37,411 nt of DNA from Opitutaceae bacterium (GTDB taxonomy: Bacteria; Verrucomicrobiota; Verrucomicrobiia; Opitutales; Opitutaceae): NCBI GenBank assembly GCA_018402455.1, contig JAGYIG010000034.1, forward strand, positions 1 to 37,411, read 5' to 3'. The notes below the pieces were generated by a model, which saw nothing but the letters and a program-made list of their open reading frames with translations, did not search any database and was not told where the DNA came from. Positions 26,015 through 34,199 of the stretch are shown here, one piece after another; the stretch's first letter is position 1; every line of letters starts with the position of its first letter. The translations under genes were made by a program, and so were the position numbers.

Positions 26015-26436
26015 AATAAGGACAAAGAGGAAGACCAAAGCGGATTCGCTTCCCTTGGCGCAACGCTTTATTGGCGGGGCTCAGGGGAGGCGACGAGATG
26101 CCTTCTTCATTTTACCGGTATCAAGGGGACGCCGCCCAGCTCCTGCGGCATGGCCAAAGTCCGCGGGTAAACACCTGCAGCGCATACCCCCGCGCTCGAT
26201 TGGTTCATGACCTTAGATAAAACTGCCGCCTGAAGCACTGGCTGGCCGTGGAACCGCCTGCGGGAACGGCCCTGGGGAAAGCGGGTGCTCATCCGCTCAA
26301 ACCCGATCCCGTTCCCCCAGCGGGGAAGCAAATTTCCGCTCAACCGCTGTTGCCAGTTCCCCCGTCTTTGGCAGCTTACTCGAGGCGTCCTGACCGCTCC
26401 GGTCAACGCGCCTCCCTCCTTCCCGCTCCCCAGCCT
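26015..26436. other. 422-bp non-coding stretch between divergent aspS and the dienelactone-hydrolase-like gene
   Basis: It must contain both promoters, but I see no convincing -35/-10 pair. Two inverted repeats are visible. GGGAACGG (26262-26269) pairs with CCGTTCCC (26309-26316), and AAGCG/CGCTT (26038-26042/26047-26051) lies in the aspS leader. No tRNA, riboswitch or T-box architecture was recognised, and the short open frames here lack protein-like composition. Confidence 0.4.
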
Positions 26437-27225
26437 ATGAGAACCCTAATCGCCCTCCTTACCGGAACCGCCGCTGCTGCCTTCGCCGTCGCGAATCCCT
26501 CCTTTGAACACCGGACGGTGGTCTACGAACACGATGGCCTGACCTTCGAAAGCACGGTGGTTTATCAACCCGACTCGGAAACTGATCGCCCCGGAATCCT
26601 CATGGTGCCCAATTGGATGGGGCCCACTCCTGAGGCCCTCGAAAAAGCAGCCATGGTGGCGGGGGAAGACTATTTTGTGATGGTGGTCGACATGTATGGC
26701 ACCGACACCCGGCCAACCAACGCCAGCGAAGCGGGGGCAGCGGCCGGCAGGGTTCGCGCCGACCGCGCGCTGATGCGGAGCCGGGCGACCCAGGCGCTCG
26801 ACCATTTCAAACGCGAAGTCGCCCCGCACGGACTGGATGTGAATCGCATTGCCGCCATCGGCTTTTGTTTCGGCGGAGGCACGGTGCTGGAACTCGGGCG
26901 AGCGGGAACCGCCATCGACGCGGTCATCAGCTTTCACGGCGACTTGCTCTCCCCCACCCTGGAAAACGATGCCGGTAATACCACCGCGAAGGTGCTGGTG
27001 CTGCATGGCGCGGACGATCCCTACGTCCCGCAATCCGACGTGCAAACCTTCATCGACGTGATGCGGAACACCGCGGTGGACTGGCAACTGGTCCAATACA
27101 GTGGCGCCGTGCACTCCTTCACCAACCCGCTGGCCGACTCCGACGGATCCCGCTACAACGAGACGGTGAGTGATCGCGCCTTTGAGGCGATGGAGGAGTT
27201 GCTCGAAGAAATTTGGGAAGACTGA
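26437..27225 (+). CDS. secreted dienelactone-hydrolase-family protein
   Basis: An alpha/beta-hydrolase of the dienelactone hydrolase (DLH) family; 262 aa with an N-terminal signal peptide (MRTLIALLTGTAAAAFAVA). The catalytic triad of the family is visible as C144 (IGFCFGGG), D194 (HGADDPYV) and H226 (GAVHSF). The frame extends 63 codons upstream, but the ATG at 26437 is chosen for its signal peptide and CT-rich leader. Export is unusual for true chlorocatechol-pathway enzymes, which are cytoplasmic. This is therefore more likely a general esterase/lactonase of the periplasm, and the natural substrate is unknown. No aromatic-degradation genes are nearby. It is convergent with the PhyH gene, 46 bp apart. 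Confidence 0.88.
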   Translation: MRTLIALLTGTAAAAFAVANPSFEHRTVVYEHDGLTFESTVVYQPDSETDRPGILMVPNWMGPTPEALEKAAMVAGEDYFVMVVDMYGTDTRPTNASEAGAAAGRVRADRALMRSRATQALDHFKREVAPHGLDVNRIAAIGFCFGGGTVLELGRAGTAIDAVISFHGDLLSPTLENDAGNTTAKVLVLHGADDPYVPQSDVQTFIDVMRNTAVDWQLVQYSGAVHSFTNPLADSDGSRYNETVSDRAFEAMEELLEEIWED

Positions 27226-27271
27226 ATCCGGGGATTCAGCCTGCCGCGATCTCCCGGACACCCGGCATGAC

Positions 27272-28225
27272 TTATTCGTCCCGGTAGACGCGCTGGTCGG
27301 ATGCGCCCCAATCCAGACAGCCGCTGCGGCCGTCCGGGCGCAGGATGACCTCGTGCTCTTCCGCATATCCGCGGTGCGCGTAGGGATCTTGTCCCGCCAC
27401 CACCACCACGTCCCGGCTGTCCCACTTGGCGGAACTGACGCCATCGGGCTGCGGTCCCCAGGCGAGGTGCGACTCACAACTCATAAAATGGTTCACCAAT
27501 GCCCGCCGGTAGGTTCCTTCCGGAGCGGTGTTGGGCAACGAACGGTGCAGGAGGTAGCCGTTAAAAAAGACCACTGAGCCGGCGCTCACTTCGACTGGAA
27601 TCGCGTCCTCGTCCCGGTAGGGGAAGCCCACACTTTCGTCCGAGCAATCAAACCGTCGATCGCCGTGCCACTCCTGCTCCCATAGCACCCCGGGGCGGTG
27701 CGAACCGGGAATGACCCAGAGGCACCCGTTCTCCACGGTGGCATCATCGAGGGCGATCCACCCCCCCGTGAGCGAACGGTCTCGGGTCGGGATGTAATCT
27801 TCGTCCTGGTGCCAGGCTTGGCCGGGTTTGCCGGCGGATTTGATAAAGAGCATGGACTGCATGCACTTCACGTTCGGGCCGATGACGCTGGTGAGGACCT
27901 TGAGTGTCGCGGAATTAAAGAGGGTTTCGCGGACCACCTCCGAGGCTTTGTGCGGAAAATGAATGCAGAGAAACCGCCGCAGCACCTCCGGGTCGGAGAG
28001 GTCGTCGGACAACCGTTCGGCATTTTTAATCGCCCCCCGCCGGCCTCGACAAATGTCCGTGGCTTCGAGGCGCAGGGCCTTGACTTGGTCCGGATCAAAG
28101 GCGCGCTCCATGACCAGAAAGCCGTTGGCCGCATAGAAGGCCTTGATGTCACCCGGATCCGCGTCCGGTTGGAAGTAGCCATCAACGGCAGTTCGCGAGG
28201 CGGCGGCAACATCGGGAGAATTCAT
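27272..28225 (-). CDS. phytanoyl-CoA dioxygenase (PhyH) family protein
   Basis: A non-heme Fe(II)/2-oxoglutarate-dependent oxygenase; 317 aa from the ATG at 28225 (MNSPDVAAAS). The frame is open 56 codons upstream but the extra part is low-complexity. The facial triad is H139 and D141 (WHQDEDYIP) with H227 (LLHRSLPN). An Arg in GTYRRALVNHF (R240 or R241) would bind the 2-oxoglutarate carboxylate. WVIPGSHRPGVLW is a typical PhyH segment. No signal peptide. The family hydroxylates diverse small molecules, including in ectoine and secondary metabolism, and the substrate here cannot be told. It is divergent from the M16 protease gene across 192 bp. Confidence 0.9.
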   Translation of the reverse strand: MNSPDVAAASRTAVDGYFQPDADPGDIKAFYAANGFLVMERAFDPDQVKALRLEATDICRGRRGAIKNAERLSDDLSDPEVLRRFLCIHFPHKASEVVRETLFNSATLKVLTSVIGPNVKCMQSMLFIKSAGKPGQAWHQDEDYIPTRDRSLTGGWIALDDATVENGCLWVIPGSHRPGVLWEQEWHGDRRFDCSDESVGFPYRDEDAIPVEVSAGSVVFFNGYLLHRSLPNTAPEGTYRRALVNHFMSCESHLAWGPQPDGVSSAKWDSRDVVVVAGQDPYAHRGYAEEHEVILRPDGRSGCLDWGASDQRVYRDE

Positions 28226-28417
28226 GGGGGAAGACCGTAGCGGCCTCGGCGCGAGTTTCAAGTCCCGGCGGCAACCAAGAAAAGCCGATGATGCGGGTGG
28301 GGGTTGCGGTCCCGGCCCAACCCCGAAAACTTGGGCCTCGTAAAGGGAACCTTTACTCCGCTTCGCGTTACGCATCACCCTGCCAAGAGTCATCCTTTCT
28401 CCTCCCCCTTCTCTCCT

Positions 28418-31180
28418 ATGAAACTCAAACCGCTTCTTCTCCCCCTCCTGCTCGGGGTCATCGCCCTGGGAGCTCGCGCCGATCTGCCGGAAAAAGCCGC
28501 GACTGACCGATCCGAATACCGCAAATTCACTTTGGAAAATGGCATGAAGGTCGTCCTGCTATCCGACCCCGACCTCAACATCTCCTCCGCTTCCGTGGCC
28601 GTAAAAGTGGGTTCGATGGCCGACCCCGCGGAGCGCCAGGGCCTCGCCCACTTCCTCGAACACATGCTTTTTCTGGGCACGGAGAAATACCCCGAGGAGG
28701 GCGAATACGGCAAATACCTGCGCAGCAACGGGGGCTACAGCAATGCCTACACCAGCATGGAGCTGACCAACTACCAGTTCGAGGTCGCCCACCATGCCTT
28801 CGAAGGCGCGATCGACCGCATGGCCCAGTTTTTTATCGCCCCGCTTTTCACCGAGGAATTCACCGAGCGAGAGATGAACGCGGTCGATTCCGAGTTCGAG
28901 AAGAACCTGCAACGGGACGTCTGGCGCAATCAACAGATCCGGCGCTACCTCTCCGATCCCGATCATCCCTACAGCTCCTTCAGCACGGGCAACCTCGACA
29001 CCTTGACCGGCATTCAGCGCCACGAATTCATCGATTTTTTCAACCAATACTACAGCGCCAACCAAATGGGGTTGGCCCTCACCGGCACCGCCAGTCTGGA
29101 TCAAATGGAGGGTTGGGTGCGGGAGTATTTCAGTGCCGTCCAGAACAAGGGCGTCGATCGCATCACCTATCCCGAACGCTTCCTCCAACCAATCGAAGCC
29201 GCCCGGGTGGCCTTTATCAAGCCGGTGCAGGAGATGCAGGACCTTTGGATGACCTTCAATATCCCCTCCATGCGTCATCGCTACGCCGGTAAGGCGGGCG
29301 AACTGCTGGCCTATGTGCTGGGCTACGAGGGCGAAGGCAGCCTGCTATCCACCCTCAAAGCCGAGGGTCTCGCCACCTCCGTCTACGCCTCACCTAGCTA
29401 CACCTCGGACGACTTCGGCATCCTCTATGCCGGCGCCTCGCTGACGCCTCAAGGCATCGCCGATTACGAACGGGTGCTGGAATTGTTCTACGGCTACTTC
29501 GAACTTCTGCGCAATGCCGACTACCCGGCTCACTTGTTCGCCGAGCAGGGCTATATGGCGCGCCTGAACGAACTCTACACCGACAAGGGCGAAGGTGCGA
29601 GTCGCGCGGTCGAGCTGGCCAATGCCGCCCTCAACTACCCCCTCGCCGACGCTGCGCGCATCCCCTACATCTGGGACCAGCCCGATGAGGAGGGTTACTT
29701 CGAACTCCTCGCCAACCTCCAGCCCGGCAACATGCTCGCGCTCGTCATCGGCCAGGACGTTCCCACCGATGCCAAGGAGCCTTACTTCCAAGCGGAATAC
29801 AGCTATACCGAGCGCAGCGGCAGCTTCTACCAACGCCTGATCAACGCTCAACCGGCGGCCGGCCTCACCGTTCCCGCTTCGAATCCGTTTATTCCCAACG
29901 ATGCGACCCTGATTTCCTCCCGCCCTGCTGCCCTCATCGACGAACCCGGACTCCAGCTGTTTTACTCCCAGGACGTGGAGTTCAAACGTCCGCGGGCGGC
30001 CTACGTTTTCCGCATCCGCCAGCCGGAATCCTTCACCGAGCTCGAGGCCGCCGTGCTCAAGAGCATCTACATTGATGCCGCCAATGAGATGATGAATGAG
30101 GTCACCTACGACGCCCGTCTGGCCGGCCTCAATTTCAGTCTGTCCGAAAGCCTCGAGGGCATCAGCCTCTCCGTCGATGGCTACGGCCAATCCGCGAGTA
30201 AACTGCTCGACTACCTCGTCACGCATCTGCCGGCGCTGGATCTGCCTGAGGCGCGCTTTCAGGCCATGATGGATGCGCAGCTTCGCTCGCTCGCCAGCTT
30301 CGACCGTCAGGAGGTCTTCTCCCTCCTCCAGGCCATCGAGCTCCACCGCCAAGCGGGCAACAACCGCTATTACACTCCCGCCGAAATTCTTTCCGTGGCC
30401 CGGGGGGTCACCTACGCCGACGTGAAACAGTTTGGTCAGGACCTGTTCGCCGTGGGCAAGATCGAGGCTGTCATTCATGGCAATGTGACCGCCGAACAGG
30501 CCGTCGCCACCGCGCGCATGGTGCAGGAGAAGCTGGGCACCCGGATGCCCGCGGGCACCCAGCTGTTCACCCTGCGCGCGCAAGCCCCGGCTCCCGGCGA
30601 AGCGCAGGTCCTCCCCACCCAGCTCATCGTGAACAACTCCACCTATTGGCAGGAATACACCATGGGAGAGGACAGTCCGGAACTGCGCGCCGCGGCGATC
30701 GTCATGCGCAATTTCATGTCCGCCCCGTTCATGACCGAGATACGCACCCGCCAGCAGCTCGGCTACTTGGTCTGGGCCTTCACCACGCGGCGGGAAAACC
30801 TGCTGCACAGTGGCTTTGTCATCCAGTCGGCCGACTACGACCCGGCTCAACTGCAGGAGAAAGCCGAGGCGTTCATCGGCACGTTCCCTCAGCTCTGGGC
30901 GGAAGTTTCCCCGGAGGAGTTCGCCACCCTGGTGGCCGCGGCCAAATCCGAGGTTGCCGAGAAGGACAAATCCATCGCCGAACGGGCGGGCTCCTACTTC
31001 AACCGCGCCTTCGAATATGACTTCGATTGGGACCGTCAGCCCGCCACCCTCGCCGCGCTCGATGCCCTGACCCCCGCCGACGTCGCGGCCGTCATGGCCA
31101 CGGCCTTCGCCCCGGAGACCCACCGCCTGCGCACGGTCTTGGCCTACGCGGCGCAGCACGAAATGCCAGCGGCGGAGTAG
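28418..31180 (+). CDS. secreted pitrilysin-like zinc protease (peptidase family M16)
   Basis: A 920-aa periplasmic metalloprotease of the insulinase/pitrilysin type, which degrades peptides within a closed chamber formed by two half-domains. The signal peptide is MKLKPLLLPLLLGVIALGAR (cleavage after about 21). The inverted zinc motif HxxEH is H78-F-L-E81-H82 (AHFLEHMLFLG). The distal zinc ligand is likely E159 in NAVDSEFEKN, 81 residues after H78 as in E. coli pitrilysin. The C-terminal half contains the RQQLGYLVW segment characteristic of full-length M16A enzymes. An upstream TTG-initiated extension is rejected because the ATG at 28418 creates the signal peptide and follows a pure pyrimidine leader. 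Single gene; no partner gene for the second half is needed since both halves are in one chain. Confidence 0.95.
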   Translation: MKLKPLLLPLLLGVIALGARADLPEKAATDRSEYRKFTLENGMKVVLLSDPDLNISSASVAVKVGSMADPAERQGLAHFLEHMLFLGTEKYPEEGEYGKYLRSNGGYSNAYTSMELTNYQFEVAHHAFEGAIDRMAQFFIAPLFTEEFTEREMNAVDSEFEKNLQRDVWRNQQIRRYLSDPDHPYSSFSTGNLDTLTGIQRHEFIDFFNQYYSANQMGLALTGTASLDQMEGWVREYFSAVQNKGVDRITYPERFLQPIEAARVAFIKPVQEMQDLWMTFNIPSMRHRYAGKAGELLAYVLGYEGEGSLLSTLKAEGLATSVYASPSYTSDDFGILYAGASLTPQGIADYERVLELFYGYFELLRNADYPAHLFAEQGYMARLNELYTDKGEGASRAVELANAALNYPLADAARIPYIWDQPDEEGYFELLANLQPGNMLALVIGQDVPTDAKEPYFQAEYSYTERSGSFYQRLINAQPAAGLTVPASNPFIPNDATLISSRPAALIDEPGLQLFYSQDVEFKRPRAAYVFRIRQPESFTELEAAVLKSIYIDAANEMMNEVTYDARLAGLNFSLSESLEGISLSVDGYGQSASKLLDYLVTHLPALDLPEARFQAMMDAQLRSLASFDRQEVFSLLQAIELHRQAGNNRYYTPAEILSVARGVTYADVKQFGQDLFAVGKIEAVIHGNVTAEQAVATARMVQEKLGTRMPAGTQLFTLRAQAPAPGEAQVLPTQLIVNNSTYWQEYTMGEDSPELRAAAIVMRNFMSAPFMTEIRTRQQLGYLVWAFTTRRENLLHSGFVIQSADYDPAQLQEKAEAFIGTFPQLWAEVSPEEFATLVAAAKSEVAEKDKSIAERAGSYFNRAFEYDFDWDRQPATLAALDALTPADVAAVMATAFAPETHRLRTVLAYAAQHEMPAAE

Positions 31181-31249
31181 GCGCAGGCCCCTCCCACGCT
31201 TCAGGCTGAAAAAGTTCGTCGCTACTACATCGGCTCCGCCGTTCCCAAC

Positions 31250-32842
31250 TCAGGACGCAATCAGGCTCTCGCCGGTCATCTCGGCCGGCTTGGGCAGCCC
31301 CATCAGGTCGAGCAGGGTCGGAGCGATGTCGGCCAGGCGGCCCCCGGTGCGCATCGGGGTGCCAGCCTTGGCATAGCCCTCACCCACCACGAAGAGCTCC
31401 ACCAAGTTCAGGGTGTGCGCGGTGTGCGGGCCCTCGGTTTCCGGATTCCACATCTGCTCGCAATTGCCGTGATCGGCCGTGACCAGCGCCTTGCCGCCCA
31501 CCGTGGCCAACGCCTCCAGAAGTTCACTCACCCCGGCATCCGTTGCTTCCACCGCCAGCTTCACCGCCGCCAGATTGCCGGTATGGCCGACCATGTCCGG
31601 GTTGGCAAAGTTCACGATGACCAGCCCGTATTCGCCGGAAAGAATGGCGGCCTTGGCCGCCGCGGTGACCTCGGCGGCCGCCATTTCCGGCTGCAGGTCG
31701 TAAGTCGCCACCGGGGGGCTCGACGGACAGGCCCGGTCTTCGCCCGGAAACGGTTCGGCACGGTAATTGTTGAAGAAAAAGGTCACGTGTGGGTTCTTCT
31801 CCGTCTCCGCACAGCGGAACTGTTTGATCCCGGCGTTGGCGACGACTTCGCCCAGAATGTTTTTGAGCTTTTCGGGTTTGGGCGACACGACCTTCACCGG
31901 CAGGCCCGCTTCGTATTCGGTCATGGTCGCGTAATACAGATCGAGCTTTTCGCCGCGGTCGAAGCCATCGAAGTCATCCAACACGAAGGCTTTGGTGATC
32001 TCCCGCGGACGGTCCCCGCGGTAGTTGTAAAACAACACGGCGTCGCCGTTCTGAAAGGTCGCCACGGGCTGACCGTTGTCACCGACGATGGCGGTCGGAG
32101 CGACAAACTCGTCGCCCTGTTGGCTGTCGCTGAGCGGCGCATCGTAATAGTTGCGCACCGCCTCGATCGCGTCGGTCGCCGTCGCCACCGCCGCCTTGCC
32201 GGTGAGAAGATCGTAGGCCTTCTGCACGCGCTCCCACCGGTTGTCGCGGTCCATGCTCCAAAAGCGGCCACAGACCGAAGCGATTTCCCCCACCCCGATC
32301 TCGGCGCATTTGGCGTCCACCTGCCGCACATATTCCACCCCGCTCCGCGGTGACGTGTCGCGACCGTCGGTGAACGCGTGGATAAAAACTTCACTGATTC
32401 CATCCGCCTTGGCCTGGCGCAAAATGCCATACAGGTGCTCCAGCATGCCGTGGACCCCGGCATCGGACACGATGCCCATGAGGTGCAGCCGTCCGCCCGC
32501 TTTGACCCGATCCACCGCGCCCTGCCACACCGCGTTGGTCGCGAGTTTGCCTTCGAGGAACAGTTTGTTGAGCCGCACCAATTCCTGATCCACGATCCGG
32601 CCCGCCCCAATGTTCTCGTGGCCCACCTCGCTGTTGCCCATCACGCCGTCGGGCAGTCCCACATCGAGTCCCGATGCGGCGATGAGCGTGCGCGGGCACT
32701 CCCCCTGCAACCGATCGTCGCAGGGGGTATGGGCCAAAGCGGTGGCGTTGGTGGCGTCCTGGGCGGTGTCGGGATTCTTGCCCCAGCCATCGCGGATGAC
32801 CAAAAGAACGGGCGGGCGGGCGGTGGTTTTGTCGGTGCTCAT
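31250..32842 (-). CDS. gpmI: 2,3-bisphosphoglycerate-independent phosphoglycerate mutase
   Basis: Interconverts 3- and 2-phosphoglycerate in glycolysis through a phosphoserine intermediate and two Mn ions; cytoplasmic. The ATG at 32842 (MSTDKTTARP) gives 530 aa, slightly longer than the usual 510. D18 (VIRDGWG), the catalytic S71 (GNSEVGHENIGAG), HAFTDGRDTSP and RDNRWERV are visible, as are the alkaline-phosphatase-fold metal residues in NFANPDMVGHTGN and VTADHGNCEQMW. The residue after GNSEVGH is Glu, where most homologues have Leu or Met. It is convergent with the M16 protease gene and divergent from hemH. Confidence 0.96.
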   Translation of the reverse strand: MSTDKTTARPPVLLVIRDGWGKNPDTAQDATNATALAHTPCDDRLQGECPRTLIAASGLDVGLPDGVMGNSEVGHENIGAGRIVDQELVRLNKLFLEGKLATNAVWQGAVDRVKAGGRLHLMGIVSDAGVHGMLEHLYGILRQAKADGISEVFIHAFTDGRDTSPRSGVEYVRQVDAKCAEIGVGEIASVCGRFWSMDRDNRWERVQKAYDLLTGKAAVATATDAIEAVRNYYDAPLSDSQQGDEFVAPTAIVGDNGQPVATFQNGDAVLFYNYRGDRPREITKAFVLDDFDGFDRGEKLDLYYATMTEYEAGLPVKVVSPKPEKLKNILGEVVANAGIKQFRCAETEKNPHVTFFFNNYRAEPFPGEDRACPSSPPVATYDLQPEMAAAEVTAAAKAAILSGEYGLVIVNFANPDMVGHTGNLAAVKLAVEATDAGVSELLEALATVGGKALVTADHGNCEQMWNPETEGPHTAHTLNLVELFVVGEGYAKAGTPMRTGGRLADIAPTLLDLMGLPKPAEMTGESLIAS

Positions 32843-32937
32843 GCGTTCCCAGTGGAGCAGAGCCCCCACCTGGGCGTCAAAACTCAAACCGTCCCTCCGT
32901 TTGACAACGCCGCCCTCCCTTCGCCCAATACCCCAGC

Positions 32938-34029
32938 ATGCCTTCCCGCGCCGTTCTTCTCGTCAACCTGGGTTCGCCCGATTCCACCGCCGTCGCCGAC
33001 GTGCGCACCTACCTCCGGGAGTTCCTCGGTGATGAGCGGGTGATCGACCTCAAGCCCCGGTGGGTGGCCAAGCTGCTGGTCAACGGCATCATCTGCCCGA
33101 CCCGTGCCCCCAAATCCGCCCAAGCCTACCAGGAGGTCTGGACCCCGGAAGGCTCTCCCCTGTTGGTCACCTCGCGGGCCGTCCGCGAGAAACTCGCCAC
33201 GACGCTCGGGACGGAGACCCCCGTCTACCTCGCCATGCGCTATCGGGTGCCCTCCATCGCGGACACGCTGGCCCAGATGAAGGCCGACGGCATTACGGAG
33301 GTGCTGCTCTTCCCGCAATACCCGCACTACGCGATGTCCTCCTGGGAAACCGTGGTGGTCAAAGTCTACGCAGAGGCGGCCCGCCTGGCGCCGGAGATGA
33401 AGGTTGATTGCGTCCAACCCTTCTACGAAGACGCGGACTACGTGGAGGCCCTGCACACGGTGTCTGCGCCCTACCTGCAGGATCCCGAGGCGCACGTTCT
33501 GTTCTCCTACCACGGCATCCCCGAGCGGCACTTGCGCAAAGGCGATGCTTCCAAGGCGCACTGCCTCACGGTGGCTGATTGCTGCAACACCTGCAGCGCC
33601 GCCCATGCCATGTGCTATCGGGCTCAGGTGATGAAGACCACCGCCGCCTTCGTCAAACGGGCCGGCCTGCCCCCGGACCGTTGGTCCGTCGCGTTTCAAT
33701 CCCGGTTGGCGGGCGAACCCTGGCTGACACCCTACACCGACAAGGAGATCCTGCGCTTTGTCACCGAAGGCAAAAAAAACCTCGTGGTGCTGACCCCGGC
33801 TTTTGTGGCCGACTGCCTCGAAACCCTTGAGGAAATCGCGGGTGAGGCGAAGGAGGACTTTATGGCCGCGGGCGGAGTGAAATTTCAGCACGTGCCCTGT
33901 CTCAATGATCAACCGCCCTACATTGATTTCATGGCCGGGCGGGTTCGCCGTTGGTTGGCCGGAGAGACGCCGACCGCCACCCACGCCCAGACCACCAGCC
34001 AAAGTCTGTTGAATCCGTCGGCCGCTTAA
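32938..34029 (+). CDS. hemH: ferrochelatase with an internal cysteine cluster
   Basis: Inserts Fe2+ into protoporphyrin IX (or coproporphyrin III) at the end of heme synthesis. The 363-aa protein has NLGSPDS (10-16) at the start, LFPQYPHYA (124-132) and the catalytic H192 in SYHGIPERH. The segment VLTPAFVADCLETLEEIA contains the acidic helix of the active site. Cysteines C209, C215, C216, C219 and C226 cluster in a short stretch directly after the catalytic loop. A subset of bacterial ferrochelatases carries a [2Fe-2S] cluster, so cluster binding is plausible here (inference). The C-terminal tail is Thr/Ser-rich. The presence of HemB and HemH shows a heme pathway, but whether it is protoporphyrin- or coproporphyrin-dependent is not decidable. 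No co-transcribed gene is evident. Confidence 0.95.
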   Translation: MPSRAVLLVNLGSPDSTAVADVRTYLREFLGDERVIDLKPRWVAKLLVNGIICPTRAPKSAQAYQEVWTPEGSPLLVTSRAVREKLATTLGTETPVYLAMRYRVPSIADTLAQMKADGITEVLLFPQYPHYAMSSWETVVVKVYAEAARLAPEMKVDCVQPFYEDADYVEALHTVSAPYLQDPEAHVLFSYHGIPERHLRKGDASKAHCLTVADCCNTCSAAHAMCYRAQVMKTTAAFVKRAGLPPDRWSVAFQSRLAGEPWLTPYTDKEILRFVTEGKKNLVVLTPAFVADCLETLEEIAGEAKEDFMAAGGVKFQHVPCLNDQPPYIDFMAGRVRRWLAGETPTATHAQTTSQSLLNPSAA

Positions 34030-34199
34030 GATTCGAGATTGTCGAACCCGTCAATCGACAACACAGTGGTGCGGCAATGACCCGGTTGTTTCCCCCGCCG
34101 ACCAACGGCCCGTTTGACTTACCCTCGTGAGCGAATTGTCCTCCAGCTTTCAGCGCTCCCGGGCCGTCCTCGATCGGTTCGGGCCGCGACACCACCGCG

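Noticed and set aside
34039..34061. Intrinsic terminator after hemH
   Set aside because: A 7-bp stem TTGTCGA/TCGACAA with a 9-nt loop exists, but no T tract follows, so it was not listed as a terminator.
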